Source: Anoxybacteroides rupiense (GTDB lineage Bacteria; Bacillota; Bacilli; Bacillales; Anoxybacillaceae). Taken from it: a stretch of DNA of 64,000 bases. Positions 1 to 9,995 of this stretch are shown one piece after another. The position numbers were made by a program, and so were the translations under genes. The notes under the pieces were generated by a model. That model did not search any database. It saw nothing but the letters and a program-made list of their open reading frames with translations, and was not told the origin of the DNA. The stretch's first letter is position 1. Every line of letters starts with the position of its first letter. Location of the stretch: assembly GCF_014196195.1 (NCBI RefSeq), contig NZ_JACIDF010000001.1:558001-622000 (forward strand), written 5' to 3'.

Positions 1-409
1 TCATTTGCTGCAGTTGTTCCATATCTCTTTTTAACGCGCGATTTTCATCCATCACATGCTGATATTGTGCGGAAGATTGTTGATATCTTTGCAAAAAGGC
101 AATGATATCCTGCCATGTCAATTTCGCTGTTTTATCCTCTCCTTGCCCCGCTTCCTTTTGAACGAGCTGCGTACGTTCCTTTTTTACTTCTTTTCTCTGT
201 TTTTTCGCTAGCTCAATGGCTTCTTTATATTGTTTCCTCACATAGGAATTCCAACGAAAACCGCAAGCAGCAGCTGTTCTCGAAAGACGCCTGCCTACTT
301 CCTCAAACGCTTGCAGCTGCGTCCCTCCTTCACGAATATAGCGCAATACTATTTCTGCCAATAATAAATCCTCATCCTGCGTCCATGCATCTTGTCTTAC
401 ACTCGTCAT
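1..409 (-). CDS. ylbO: RsfA/YlbO-type prespore transcription regulator, 3' end missing
   Basis: The first 136 codons are present and the gene runs off the left edge with no stop. The N-terminal ~60 residues look like the Myb/SANT-like DNA-binding domain of the RsfA family (an early W followed by an acidic DED and a leucine-rich helix, then [14 protein letters not shown]). A basic, Lys/Glu-rich linker and a likely coiled coil ([15 protein letters not shown]) follow. RsfA-type proteins tune the SigmaF/SigmaG programme in the forespore; that role is family knowledge. The ATG at 409 follows a purine-rich stretch. The gene lies upstream of the enoyl-CoA hydratase-like gene on the same strand, as in ylb clusters of relatives. 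Confidence 0.85.
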   Translation of the reverse strand, partial: MTSVRQDAWTQDEDLLLAEIVLRYIREGGTQLQAFEEVGRRLSRTAAACGFRWNSYVRKQYKEAIELAKKQRKEVKKERTQLVQKEAGQGEDKTAKLTWQDIIAFLQRYQQSSAQYQHVMDENRALKRDMEQLQQM

Positions 410-477
410 GGTTCCTTCCCCCTAGTCGCTTTTTTCAATATATGTATGCGACTAGTAGAAAAGATAGAAGAAGAATA

Positions 478-1245
478 TTACGATCGATTCAAAAAAGTTC
501 GCACTGCTTCTTCATGCTCATCAGATTCCCAAAGCACGGCACATTGTTCAATTTCCGCAAAAAAACGACCTCGAAACTCTTCTGTTTTCCATTTTTGAAC
601 AGCAGCTTGCTTATAGGCGCGAAGAACAGGGGCAGACTGCGCCAAATACGGCTCAAGCAACTTCCGACACTCTTCTTTTATTTCTTTATTTTCCGAAATT
701 AATGAATGAATCCATCCATATTCATGCAATTGCTCAGAAGGCATACGTCTCGCTTTTAATAAAAGATCGAGGGCATGCGTATAAGGAAGCTTTTCGAAGA
801 GCATCGTCGCTCCTCCCCATCCCGTCGTAATTCCTAACGTTCCTTGAATAAAGCCTGCTTTGATTCCTGTCTTTGCATAGCGAAAATCACAGGCCGTTGC
901 AAGTTCACACCCGCCGCCGACAGCTGATCCATTAAGCAAAGCAACTGTCGGTTTAGAAATCGTTAACAAGGAATACAAAATCGCGCCCATTTTTGAAAGC
1001 ATTTGATACGCTTCTTCCTTTGTATGTAAACGATGGAATTCACTTAAATCCCCGCCCGAACAAAAAGCTTGCTGGCCGGCACCTGTCAGCACCAACACCT
1101 TTACTTTATCATTTTCTTCCACAAGGCGAATCGTTTCTTGTAAAGCATCCATCACTTCATAATTAATGGCATTTCGTTTTTCTTGCCGATTAATAGTAAA
1201 CCAAACGATGCCATCATCATCTCGTTCTAGCAAAACCGCACTCAC
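478..1245 (-). CDS. Enoyl-CoA hydratase/isomerase-like protein with one catalytic Glu replaced
   Basis: A 255-residue crotonase-fold protein, usual length for the family. It has the CoA/oxyanion motif FCSGGDLSEF (61-70) and the second oxyanion region GGGCELATACD (110-120). The GTG start at 1245 is set by AAAGGAGG seven bases upstream. Crotonases that hydrate enoyl-CoA use two Glu residues. The first is present (E114), but the second, 20 residues later, is Q134 in GFIQGTLG, where hydratases have an acid. The protein may therefore be an isomerase, thioesterase or other crotonase-family enzyme rather than a hydratase. B. subtilis lacks this gene at the ylbO-rpmF junction. The substrate cannot be told from sequence. 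Confidence 0.8.
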   Translation of the reverse strand: MSAVLLERDDDGIVWFTINRQEKRNAINYEVMDALQETIRLVEENDKVKVLVLTGAGQQAFCSGGDLSEFHRLHTKEEAYQMLSKMGAILYSLLTISKPTVALLNGSAVGGGCELATACDFRYAKTGIKAGFIQGTLGITTGWGGATMLFEKLPYTHALDLLLKARRMPSEQLHEYGWIHSLISENKEIKEECRKLLEPYLAQSAPVLRAYKQAAVQKWKTEEFRGRFFAEIEQCAVLWESDEHEEAVRTFLNRS

Positions 1246-1465
1246 TTTTCTTCCTCCTTTACTCTCATATTTATGTTAGCCACTTTTTCTTATTTTCCTT
1301 CTGCTCTGCACAATAAACCTCTGCCACCTACACTCTGTTTAGGGGGGAGAGAATATAAAAAAGAGGCTCTTGTCACACCATTCCTATGTAACCGCTTAAC
1401 TTTACGTTTTTCTACAACACCGGCAAAGCAAGCATTTCACAATAGCCACGTGCCCCATGCTCTTC

Positions 1466-1511
1466 CATGAAAAAACAGGCATAAGGATACCCTTATGCCT
1501 GTTTTTTCATG
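1466..1511. terminator. Bidirectional terminator downstream of rpmF
   Basis: A perfect 21-bp inverted repeat (1466-1486 and 1491-1511) with a 4-base loop and six A/T at each side of the core. It ends the rpmF transcript on the minus strand. It could also stop any plus-strand transcription entering from the left. Confidence 0.85.
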
Positions 1512-1512
1512 A

Positions 1513-1686
1513 TTATTTGTTCACAACTTCTTTTCCTTTGTAAGTTCCGCAAGACTTGCAGACGCGATGAGCTAATTTCATTTCACCGCAGTTTGGGCAT
1601 GCAACCATGCCTGGAACTTGCAATTTGAAATGTGTACGGCGCATTCTTTTTTTCGTTTTCGATGTTCTTCTAAAAGGTACAGCCAT
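1513..1686 (-). CDS. rpmF: 50S ribosomal protein L32
   Basis: A 57-residue protein starting [10 protein letters not shown], the diagnostic L32 N-terminus. The basic N-terminal half is followed by two CxxC pairs (CPNCG and CKSCG), so this is the zinc-binding form. The ATG at 1686 is preferred over one three codons upstream because it gives the standard L32 start and sits behind AGGAGGTGG. As in B. subtilis it follows the DUF177 gene ylbN on the same strand. The two are probably co-transcribed up to the terminator just downstream. Confidence 0.97.
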   Translation of the reverse strand: MAVPFRRTSKTKKRMRRTHFKLQVPGMVACPNCGEMKLAHRVCKSCGTYKGKEVVNK

Positions 1687-1751
1687 TCTTTCCACCTCCT
1701 TAAACAGGATTTAGAAGTTATGATGAAGGCCGGATCAAGCCGGTTCTTCGC

Positions 1752-2267
1752 TTATTCTTCCTTTTTATCAAAAAATTTCGCCAATCCAGCTAGACGAGGA
1801 TCAATTTTGTTTTTAGCCTGCTCCTCAGTAATAACCTCCCAACCAGCTCCGGATTGTGGTGCTCCATCTTGAATGTTTTCCTGCTCTGAAAATATTTGCA
1901 TGGGAATTTCAAGCAAAATGAGCTCTTTCACAATCGGCAGCAGGTCAACCGCATCTCCTTGAACAAGGTGCGTTTCTTCATCCGGATGAACATCATAGTC
2001 GTTTAAAAAAAACGTTTCGGTCGTATGGATCGCAAACGGATAAGAAACATCAACCAACGTCCGGGAGCAAGGCAATACCATTGTCCCTTCAATCGTTAAA
2101 TGAAAAGTAAACTTAGTAGCACCGATATCTGCCCGTCCTTTCACACGGACAGGGGAAATATCGCGGATCGATGGCTCCATCTGTTTTAAATCGGAAACAT
2201 CGACCATTTCATCCATGACAAGCCCTTTTGCTTGCAGCTGATGAAGCTGATGAATAGACCATTTCAT
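1752..2267 (-). CDS. ylbN: YlbN, DUF177/YceD family protein
   Basis: A 171-residue member of the YceD/DUF177 family, which almost always lies directly upstream of rpmF and is linked to 23S rRNA or ribosome accumulation in other organisms. The start at 2267 (MKWSIHQL) is preferred over the in-frame GTG at 2276 because GAGGTG lies seven bases upstream of it. The C-terminus has the family feature DPRLAGLAKFFDKKEE. No catalytic motif is visible. Gap to rpmF is about 65 bases, consistent with one transcript. Confidence 0.9.
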   Translation of the reverse strand: MKWSIHQLHQLQAKGLVMDEMVDVSDLKQMEPSIRDISPVRVKGRADIGATKFTFHLTIEGTMVLPCSRTLVDVSYPFAIHTTETFFLNDYDVHPDEETHLVQGDAVDLLPIVKELILLEIPMQIFSEQENIQDGAPQSGAGWEVITEEQAKNKIDPRLAGLAKFFDKKEE

Positions 2268-2414
2268 TAAAATCACCTCAAGGCAACAAAGAAAATTATA
2301 CGTTTCGTTTCCCTGTTTGTCAATATTTTTTCTTTACAGTATAATGATTGTCAGTTTACATTCAATGTATCACGTTTTGATCAAAAAAACAAAATTTCAA
2401 GCGGGGAGGCAAAA

Positions 2415-3632
2415 ATGAAGGCAGTTGGAATCGTCGTTGAATATAATCCGTTTCATAACGGACACTTGTATCATCTCCAAGAAACGAAAAAAAAGACAGG
2501 CGCTGATTGTGTCATTGCCGTTATGAGTGGCAACTTTCTGCAAAGAGGAGAACCAGCGCTCGTTTCCAAATGGGCTCGCACATCTATGGCCATCTCAGCT
2601 GGTGTCGACCTCGTCATCGAGCTTCCTTATACATTTGCCGTCCAATCAGCAGAACGGTTCGCCACTGGAGCTGTCGCACTGCTTGATGCATTGTATTGCG
2701 CCGAGCTTTGTTTTGGGAGCGAAAATGGCGAAATTGAGCCGTTTCTTCAAGCGGTCCAAACGATCAAATGGCAGCAATCACGGTACAACCAATCCATTCA
2801 GCAAGCTCTCAAAGACGGTATGAGCTATCCACAAGCAGTCACATATGCTTGTAGACAGCTTGAAATGAAGGAAATCGATTTAGCTCAACCAAATAATATT
2901 CTCGGTTTTTCCTATGTGAAAGCGATTATCGAGCAAAAGAGCGCGATGGTTCCCCAAACGATTCAACGGATCGCTTCCGGATATCACGATGAAGTTTTTT
3001 CTCATCCGTGGATCGCCAGTGCAACGAGCTTAAGAAAAGCACTAAATGGAGCGATTGAAGCGCTTGAACACATTTCGCCCTATATTCCCTTCTCTACCAA
3101 AAAGGCTCTTGAGAAATATTATGCAGTATATGGCACATTCCATCGTTGGGATCCATATTTTCCCTTTTTGAAGTACCGCATCATGACAAGTGAAGAAAGC
3201 GATTTACAAAGCATTGTCGGCGTAGATGAAGGCATTGAGTATCGACTCAAACAGGCCATTACAGAAGCCGAAACATTTGAGCAATTTCTCCATTCTGTCA
3301 AAACCAAACGATATACATGGACTCGTTTACAAAGAATGTGTGTCCATATTCTAACCCATTTTAAAAAAGAGCAAATGAATGGGATCAAAAGCCCCTCTTA
3401 TATTCGTCTGCTTGGCATGAGTGACAACGGACGCCTCTATTTGCAAATGATAAAAAAACGGCTTTCGCTGCCGCTTGTAACAACCGTATCACGCCTGCAA
3501 AAGGATGTGATATACCAGCAAGAAAAAAAAGCGGTAGCTGCTTATACCGCTATTTTTTCCGAGACTACTCGCATTCAAGCACTTAAAGAGGAATATGCGA
3601 CACCTCCTGTTCATTTCAACTCTTGCAAATAA
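2415..3632 (+). CDS. tmcAL: tRNA(Met) cytidine acetate ligase TmcAL (YlbM)
   Basis: A 405-residue protein with the nucleotidyltransferase HxGH-type motif [13 protein letters not shown] (H14, H17) and the [12 protein letters not shown] segment typical of YlbM. Family knowledge: TmcAL activates acetate with ATP and acetylates C34 of elongator tRNA-Met. GGGGAGG lies about eight bases before the ATG. It is transcribed against the rest of the cluster, and its last 22 bases overlap the end of ylbL on the other strand, so the two mRNAs are complementary at their 3' ends. Confidence 0.93.
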   Translation: MKAVGIVVEYNPFHNGHLYHLQETKKKTGADCVIAVMSGNFLQRGEPALVSKWARTSMAISAGVDLVIELPYTFAVQSAERFATGAVALLDALYCAELCFGSENGEIEPFLQAVQTIKWQQSRYNQSIQQALKDGMSYPQAVTYACRQLEMKEIDLAQPNNILGFSYVKAIIEQKSAMVPQTIQRIASGYHDEVFSHPWIASATSLRKALNGAIEALEHISPYIPFSTKKALEKYYAVYGTFHRWDPYFPFLKYRIMTSEESDLQSIVGVDEGIEYRLKQAITEAETFEQFLHSVKTKRYTWTRLQRMCVHILTHFKKEQMNGIKSPSYIRLLGMSDNGRLYLQMIKKRLSLPLVTTVSRLQKDVIYQQEKKAVAAYTAIFSETTRIQALKEEYATPPVHFNSCK

Positions 3633-4630
3633 CGAAGGGCATCAGAAAACGTGTCGACCGGAACAATTTTCATCTTTGTTCCGATTTTTTTTGCCGTTTT
3701 GACAGCTTCGCGATAATTCGAGTTTTTCGCTCCCTTCTCGTTTGGAGCAAAGAAAATATCGGCACCAGCTTGATCAGCAGCCACAATTTTTTGCGATATT
3801 CCCCCAATAGGGCCAACCTCACCATTCATGTTGATGGTGCCGGTTCCAGCAATCTTATATCCCTTTGTAATATCTTCATCAACAAGCTGATTATAAATTT
3901 CTAAAGAAAACATCAGTCCTGCAGACGGCCCGCCAATTTTTTCTGAATCAACGCGAACGGAGGGCTGCGTCGTAATATGATAATCAGTCATTGGCGAGAT
4001 ACCAAGTCCGATTTGCTTTGGTTCTTGCGGAAATGGTGCCAACGCAATCGAGGCTGTCTTTTCTTTTCCATTTCTTTCCCATGTAATCGAAACGGAATCT
4101 CCTTTTTTCTTTTGCCGCACATATTGGATTAATTGTTCTGCTGTCCCAATTTCTTTTCCACCTACACGAACAATGCGGTCTCCCACATGCAAAATATGCG
4201 CTGCTGGCATTCCATCGACAAGGCTCATGACATAAACACCATTCGGACGATAAGAAACAGGTTTATGGGCATGTTTATAGGCGACAACAATCGCAGATTC
4301 TTTTGACTCCTTCATTAAATGGAGCTGTCGAAGGGTATACTCTTCATCCGTTTCCCCTTCTTGCTTGATTTCCTGCAATGGATAAAGCTCGTAATATGGA
4401 CGGATATGAGCAAGCAAGTAATAGGCGATATTCGCTCGCCCCATTCGCACAGTTGTCAGCATAAAGCTCCCTTGATCCTCATCGCCTTGATCAACGTGAA
4501 CGAGCGGTTCTAATTTTTGGGCTGTACCCGGCATCGTCACATAATACGGAAGCTGCACAAAAATAAAAAGCAGGCTAGCTGCTACCCCAATTAACAGTGA
4601 AATAATATAGGCTCTTGCTCTTTTTTTCAT
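3611..4630 (-). CDS. ylbL: YlbL, PDZ and Lon-type serine protease (SepM-like), membrane anchored
   Basis: 339 residues. One N-terminal membrane helix (about 9-29) is followed by an extracytoplasmic region with a PDZ domain (around 120-200, containing [20 protein letters not shown]) and a C-terminal Lon-like S16 protease domain. The nucleophile Ser is in [10 protein letters not shown] (about 235) and the partner Lys in [10 protein letters not shown] (about 280). Relatives include streptococcal SepM, which trims a signal peptide; the substrate here is unknown. The ATG overlaps the ylbK stop codon as ATGA, so the two genes are translationally coupled. Confidence 0.9.
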   Translation of the reverse strand: MKKRARAYIISLLIGVAASLLFIFVQLPYYVTMPGTAQKLEPLVHVDQGDEDQGSFMLTTVRMGRANIAYYLLAHIRPYYELYPLQEIKQEGETDEEYTLRQLHLMKESKESAIVVAYKHAHKPVSYRPNGVYVMSLVDGMPAAHILHVGDRIVRVGGKEIGTAEQLIQYVRQKKKGDSVSITWERNGKEKTASIALAPFPQEPKQIGLGISPMTDYHITTQPSVRVDSEKIGGPSAGLMFSLEIYNQLVDEDITKGYKIAGTGTINMNGEVGPIGGISQKIVAADQAGADIFFAPNEKGAKNSNYREAVKTAKKIGTKMKIVPVDTFSDALRYLQELK

Positions 4631-5415
4631 TTATGATGTTGCTCCTTCCATTTCGCAATTGCTTCACGGATTCTAGGAATTTGCTTTCGCGCCTCTTCTT
4701 CCCCGATTTCAATAATTTCTTCAATATGAGTAAATGCTCGAGAGCTATATTGCTCTACACGCGGACGGATCATAACATCTGAAGCAAATTCACGATGACG
4801 GACAAGTTCATCCTGGAGAATATCAATGCTTTGCAAAATGACATCAAAAATCGAGGAGATGGCATCGGTTACCTTTACATGAGAGACATCGACGCCAATC
4901 ACGACATCCGCTCCCATCGTGCGCGCTACCGAAACTGGAATGCGGTCAATGACGCCCCCATCGACAAGCATCCGACCATCGATGGTTTCAGGAACAAAAA
5001 TTCCCGGAATCGAAATACTGGCACGAACAGCATCCGCTACCACGCCGCTTCGAAACACCACTTTTTCGCAGCGCTGAAGATCTGTTGCTACAATGGCAAT
5101 CGGAATCTGCAACTCCTCAATTTTTTTCCCTTTTGTTACCAACCAAATAAATTCCTTTATTCTCTTTCCTGCAATAAGCCCCATTTTCGGAATCGTCACA
5201 TCAATGTAGTCGTTTCTGCGGAAGGCCTTTGCTAATTTGTATAGGCGCTCGACCCCTAATCCGCTCGCATATAACGCCGCGACAAGCGCCCCCATGCTGC
5301 TTCCTGCTATGTAATGAATCGGAATCCGCTCTTCCTCCAACACTTTAATAATACCAAGGTGCGCAAAGCCTCTTGCTCCTCCGGAACCTAGCGCTAAGCC
5401 AATTCTCGGTTCCAT
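4627..5415 (-). CDS. ylbK: YlbK, patatin-like phospholipase family protein
   Basis: 262 residues with the full patatin active site: the oxyanion loop LGSGGARGFAH near the N-terminus, the nucleophile elbow GSSMGALVAA and the Asp in LVDGGVIDR. Family members are Ser-Asp acyl hydrolases of the NTE/RssA group acting on lipids. The start at 5415 is chosen because AAAGGAGG lies eight bases before that ATG; an upstream ATG adds only nine unlikely residues. The coding end overlaps ylbL by four bases. In B. subtilis the next gene upstream is ylbJ, which is not present here. Confidence 0.9.
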   Translation of the reverse strand: MEPRIGLALGSGGARGFAHLGIIKVLEEERIPIHYIAGSSMGALVAALYASGLGVERLYKLAKAFRRNDYIDVTIPKMGLIAGKRIKEFIWLVTKGKKIEELQIPIAIVATDLQRCEKVVFRSGVVADAVRASISIPGIFVPETIDGRMLVDGGVIDRIPVSVARTMGADVVIGVDVSHVKVTDAISSIFDVILQSIDILQDELVRHREFASDVMIRPRVEQYSSRAFTHIEEIIEIGEEEARKQIPRIREAIAKWKEQHHK

Positions 5416-6239
5416 CCCCTTTCCTCCTTTTGACTCTTCCATCTCTTTCAGCCTCAGCTTCCCCTTGCATATTTAATTTATGTCGATCATACGTAAAAAT
5501 GCTTTTTATCGCTCATGTGTCGAGACCACTTGCTTTGATCTTGAAACGATTTCTCCATCGCCATATGCCTCGCTTTACTTCCTGTGGACAGCAGCAAATC
5601 CCGTATGCCAAGCGAACCGCTCTCTGAACGTCGTTACGCCATACGAAAACTACATCGAGCAACTTGACATGTGAAGGGAATTGGCGTTGCTCCAAGCTTC
5701 GCCGCGCATCCGTGTGACAAAAAAGCGAGTCACGGGATTCTTCCAACTATGGATTTTTACAGCTACCGCTCGTTTCATTTTTAAGGTGTTTATATCGTTT
5801 CTATCCATCAAGAATTCTCTATTATTTTACTATGATAAGCGAACAAGAGAAAAGCTATGAGCATTTATATAGAGAAAGTCGCCTCCCTTGTGCCGCTTTC
5901 TCAATCGGAACTTATCTATTTCGTCTACTAGCTAAAGCGATTGCATTCGATCATGATCCGTTTTCGGTTTATATCGATATAGCTGTTAAGCATGACAAGC
6001 AACTATGTATAAAGATGAAACGTACCGTCCATTCAAAGGCTGACACTCATTTTTTCGACAACTGGAGGCAAGTTATACCGAAATAGGGCCTTTGTCCCTT
6101 TATAACTAAGCTAGCCCCAGACGACCGATCTCCCATCCGTCTTCAAGATTGTATGGACATAGCAGCTTTTTACGGCCATAATAAAGAGGCTGACTGAAGC
6201 AAGGACAATTCCTTTTCAGTCAGCTTTCTTTTTACAAGA
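5416..6239. other. Gap with no convincing gene, at the position of ylbJ
   Basis: About 820 bases between ylbK and coaD, where B. subtilis has ylbJ. Six-frame reading gives only short frames without a ribosome binding site or recognisable protein, and no YlbJ remnant was found. A stretch at about 5741-5785 resembles stretches near 15655 and 62686 (see findings). A small hairpin with the arms AAGAGGCTGACT and AGTCAGCTTTCTTT at about 6184-6232 precedes the coaD end and could be its terminator. Confidence 0.6.
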
Positions 6240-7306
<1,067 letters not shown>

Positions 7307-7682
7307 GATGCCTCACCATACTTCAAACATTTCTTTCCCTATCCTATCACAAACGTGCTGACCGTTTCCAGTCGTTTTTATCCCCGCGTTTTTGCAAAAA
7401 ATAAAATAGGATGTATACAAATTCATTCATTGGTCATACTGATTAATGGCAACGTCCATATGGGTGTTGTTGCCAATCACGGAGAAGACTTACGTTTCCC
7501 CATAAGTTCTTCCTCCGGTTTCTCCTCTCCCTTTTCCTTTAGCTTATGCGTTCCTTTTCGATGCGCAGGAACAAATAAGCATAAAAGGCCCTGCAGGAAA
7601 ACTGCAGGGATTTTTTTATGATATGAGAATTGATATATGACTCTTTTTTAAAGAAACCAAGCGCCATCGGTGAGCGCTTTTC
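7307..7682. terminator. Intergenic region with two hairpins
   Basis: About 375 bases with no credible gene. A perfect 8-bp hairpin with loop GAAAA (arms 7589-7596 and 7602-7609) followed by seven T on the plus strand looks like an intrinsic terminator that can work in both directions. A second hairpin (AAGCGC 7659-7664 with GCGCTT 7674-7679) lies just after the stop of the stalk-protein gene on the minus strand and is followed by a T-rich stretch on that strand. Confidence 0.6.
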
Positions 7683-9080
7683 TTATGAGCCATGCACATA
7701 AATATTTTGAGAGCTTGTCCAAACCTCGATGGAAAACCAGTGCTGAATCATATCTGCACTCATGTATAAAGTACCATTTAAATCATGGATGATGATGGAG
7801 GGCATCCCAAATTGATCGTTTTCTTTCATGTAAACAGGTGAATTGACAAAAAAACGCCAACGGTTGCTGCCCTTTTCAATAAATACAGCATCGCCGGACT
7901 GAGTAACGTGATAGCCAAGTTTCTCCATCACTTCTTTAAACGGCAATAGCAACTCACCGCCTCGCAAAACGGCTTTTCCTTCTTTCAAAACCTTGTCATT
8001 TACATATAGATTTCCTTCATTAGTAAACACGAGATCAAGATTTTTTTTGGCTGTTAATAAATCAGCAAAATAAGTCGTCTTCCCTAAATGAGCTTTTGTT
8101 AACGCCTTATCCAGCAAAGCCGGAGTCAGTTTTTCTCCTTTATGCTGCAAAATAGTGGAAAGAAACTCTTGTCTCTCTTCTTCCGTTAGATTTTGCTGAA
8201 ACTGCTGCAGCACCGCTTTTGCCCGAGAGGTGGTCGCTGGCTTCTGAAAGGTGAGGGCTGTCAATAAATCTGCGAGCCACTCGTTCATCAAAGCATTTGG
8301 TGCAAAATAAGAAGCATAATAGGCCCACATATATTGTTCACGAACAGCAGAAAGTGATCCCGATTCCGGTATGACAACTAACACGGGGGATATGTGCTGA
8401 TCGTTCTGTGGCGATTGTACAATCGTCAAGGATGGGACGTCTGCCCATTTTTGCAGCTTTCCATTCCCCATTGGACGCTTTCCATATACTTCAATGTCAC
8501 CATCTACTTGCCTTGGCAGCTCAGAAGGATAAAAATAAAGCGGAAATGATAGCAAATTCGCTTGCGACCAAGAGTAAAGGGTGAACGCTTGCTTCTTGAT
8601 CTTCGCTTCGAGCGGAGCCCCGGCTATCCACATTCCATCTTTCGTCGCATAATCGACAAACTGCACATGAAATTTCTGTGTTTGCTTTGTCACAAACATA
8701 ACAGACCAATGTTCAAGCCAAATCGTTTTCGATATCGGCAGCGGAATCATGTATTGCATAATCAGCCGTTCATGTTCTTTTCCTTCAATAGACGACGCTC
8801 CAGCATTCAAGCCGTTCTGCATGTTTTCTTTATCTCCGAATCGATATCGAAATTGCTGCGCTTCCTTTGGTACAACAATTTCATACGATTGATTCTTTAG
8901 CCCATCAACCGTTTGCGTAATTTCTAGACTCCCCTCTTCATGTCGAATATCAATGGAATGAACCAGCGGTGCGTGATCGTTGACCTGATTACTTTTTTCA
9001 TAATCTCGCCATTGCATATAAGCAGTGCCACCGCTTATCCCTAAAAAGATCATCATCATTAAAATGGCCGTTCGTACCAT
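7683..9080 (-). CDS. Exported stalk protein with C-terminal copper-amine-oxidase-like domain
   Basis: 465 residues. An N-terminal membrane helix or signal peptide (AILMMMIFLGISGGTAY) suggests an extracytoplasmic protein. The middle (about 40-330) is not recognised. The C-terminal ~100 residues (VNDKVLKEGKAVLRGGELLLPFKEVMEKLGY onward, given here only as a region) look like the copper-amine-oxidase N-terminal-like stalk domain common in Gram-positive surface proteins. The start at 9080 follows GAGGG with an eight-base gap; an ATG five codons earlier has no good site. B. subtilis has no gene here between ylbG and rsmD. Function unknown; a cell-wall or envelope role is an inference. Confidence 0.7.
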   Translation of the reverse strand: MVRTAILMMMIFLGISGGTAYMQWRDYEKSNQVNDHAPLVHSIDIRHEEGSLEITQTVDGLKNQSYEIVVPKEAQQFRYRFGDKENMQNGLNAGASSIEGKEHERLIMQYMIPLPISKTIWLEHWSVMFVTKQTQKFHVQFVDYATKDGMWIAGAPLEAKIKKQAFTLYSWSQANLLSFPLYFYPSELPRQVDGDIEVYGKRPMGNGKLQKWADVPSLTIVQSPQNDQHISPVLVVIPESGSLSAVREQYMWAYYASYFAPNALMNEWLADLLTALTFQKPATTSRAKAVLQQFQQNLTEEERQEFLSTILQHKGEKLTPALLDKALTKAHLGKTTYFADLLTAKKNLDLVFTNEGNLYVNDKVLKEGKAVLRGGELLLPFKEVMEKLGYHVTQSGDAVFIEKGSNRWRFFVNSPVYMKENDQFGMPSIIIHDLNGTLYMSADMIQHWFSIEVWTSSQNIYVHGS

Positions 9081-9243
9081 GCTGCGATCCCTCATTCGGT
9101 TAGTTTCTTACAATATTTACTACACATTAAAGATATCAAAAAAACGCTAGAATTTGTATAAAAATGTCGAAATTTGTTTATCTTTTTTGGAAACAATGGT
9201 AAAGTAATAAATTGGAGAAAAACAGGGAAGGGGGGAATCCTAC

Positions 9244-9633
9244 ATGATTCAGCGATTTATTGAACTTGGAGAAGGGTATTCAGATATTTATGAGCTCATT
9301 GAATTAGCCAAAGTCAACCAGCACCGCCTATCGGGACTTTTTGCCTTTCACACCGTTAAGCATGGACAGCCGGTTACATCCTTAGTCGTTGTGCTTCATC
9401 CAACAGATCCAGGCGATTTTCAGCCTTTGTACATTTGCCGCGAAGGCATTCCAAATCCGTCAGTCAAACCAAATAAGCGATACGATCTGTTTGCCGAGTT
9501 AGCAAAAGAGCTCAACCTTGAGATTATCCATCTTGAAGTAAAACCATCCACTTTTTTCGCGGAGGTAGAGCTCTATTATCAGCATTTGATTGGCATTATG
9601 CGAATGAATCGTTTCATTCCGCCTCTGCAGTAA
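9244..9633 (+). CDS. Conserved Bacillaceae protein, probably DUF7147 family
   Basis: 129 residues starting MIQRFIELGEGYSDIYEL. I recognise it as a small cytosolic protein conserved in Bacillus relatives beside ylbG; the DUF7147 assignment is from memory. No signal peptide, membrane helix or catalytic motif is visible. GGGGGG lies eight bases upstream of the ATG. It is divergent from the stalk-protein gene, so both promoters must lie in 9096-9243. Function unknown. Confidence 0.75.
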   Translation: MIQRFIELGEGYSDIYELIELAKVNQHRLSGLFAFHTVKHGQPVTSLVVVLHPTDPGDFQPLYICREGIPNPSVKPNKRYDLFAELAKELNLEIIHLEVKPSTFFAEVELYYQHLIGIMRMNRFIPPLQ

Positions 9634-9655
9634 TTACAACGTCAATCAATAAAAA

Positions 9656-9684
9656 GCGGCTGACTTCAAGTACAAAGTCAGCCG
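9656..9684. terminator. Terminator shared by 9244 gene and ylbG
   Basis: Ten-bp perfect arms (CGGCTGACTT at 9657-9666 and AAGTCAGCCG at 9675-9684) with A-rich and T-rich flanks, in the space between two convergent genes. Confidence 0.8.
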
Positions 9685-9972
9685 TTATTCGACCGTATAG
9701 CCCAGCTTGTAGCTTTGTTCTTTTTCCTTCTCACCGTCTCCTTTTGACTCAAACTCCATCTTCAAAAACGGACGATAGGAAGGTTCCACTTTTTTTACAA
9801 ATGGCAAAGAAGCGATCTTCTTCATAAGAACATCCGCCTCTTCCATATTGCAGTACAGCACTGCATATTTCAAGCGCTTCGATACATAATGAATGTTGCC
9901 AAATTTGCGTAAATGCTTACTATGCTTCAATGAGTATAGCCAAACAATGATTCCTTGACGTTTCCGAAACAT
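9685..9972 (-). CDS. ylbG: YlbG, DUF2129 (UPF0298) protein
   Basis: 95 residues starting [19 protein letters not shown], the typical YlbG N-terminus. It is a small basic cytosolic protein of unknown biochemistry. The start at 9972 is used because AAGGGG lies about ten bases before it and the 20 extra upstream residues are not conserved. It follows ylbF after about 23 bases and is likely in the same transcript. Confidence 0.88.
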   Translation of the reverse strand: MFRKRQGIIVWLYSLKHSKHLRKFGNIHYVSKRLKYAVLYCNMEEADVLMKKIASLPFVKKVEPSYRPFLKMEFESKGDGEKEKEQSYKLGYTVE

Positions 9973-9995
9973 ACTCTTAATTCCCCTTTGACAGA

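Noticed and set aside
115-702. Plus-strand frame of 195 codons
   Set aside because: Antisense to ylbO and the end of the crotonase gene, both clearly recognised. The translation is hydrophobic nonsense with no family resemblance.
1273-1470. Plus-strand frame between the crotonase gene and rpmF
   Set aside because: No ribosome binding site and not recognisable. The region probably holds only the promoter side of the crotonase gene.
5513-5746. Minus-strand frame in the ylbJ gap, tested as a ylbJ remnant
   Set aside because: It is hydrophilic and does not resemble the membrane protein YlbJ.
5832-6086. Plus-strand frame of 84 codons in the ylbJ gap
   Set aside because: No ribosome binding site and no recognisable protein. 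It cannot be excluded as a fragment, but there is no support for calling it.
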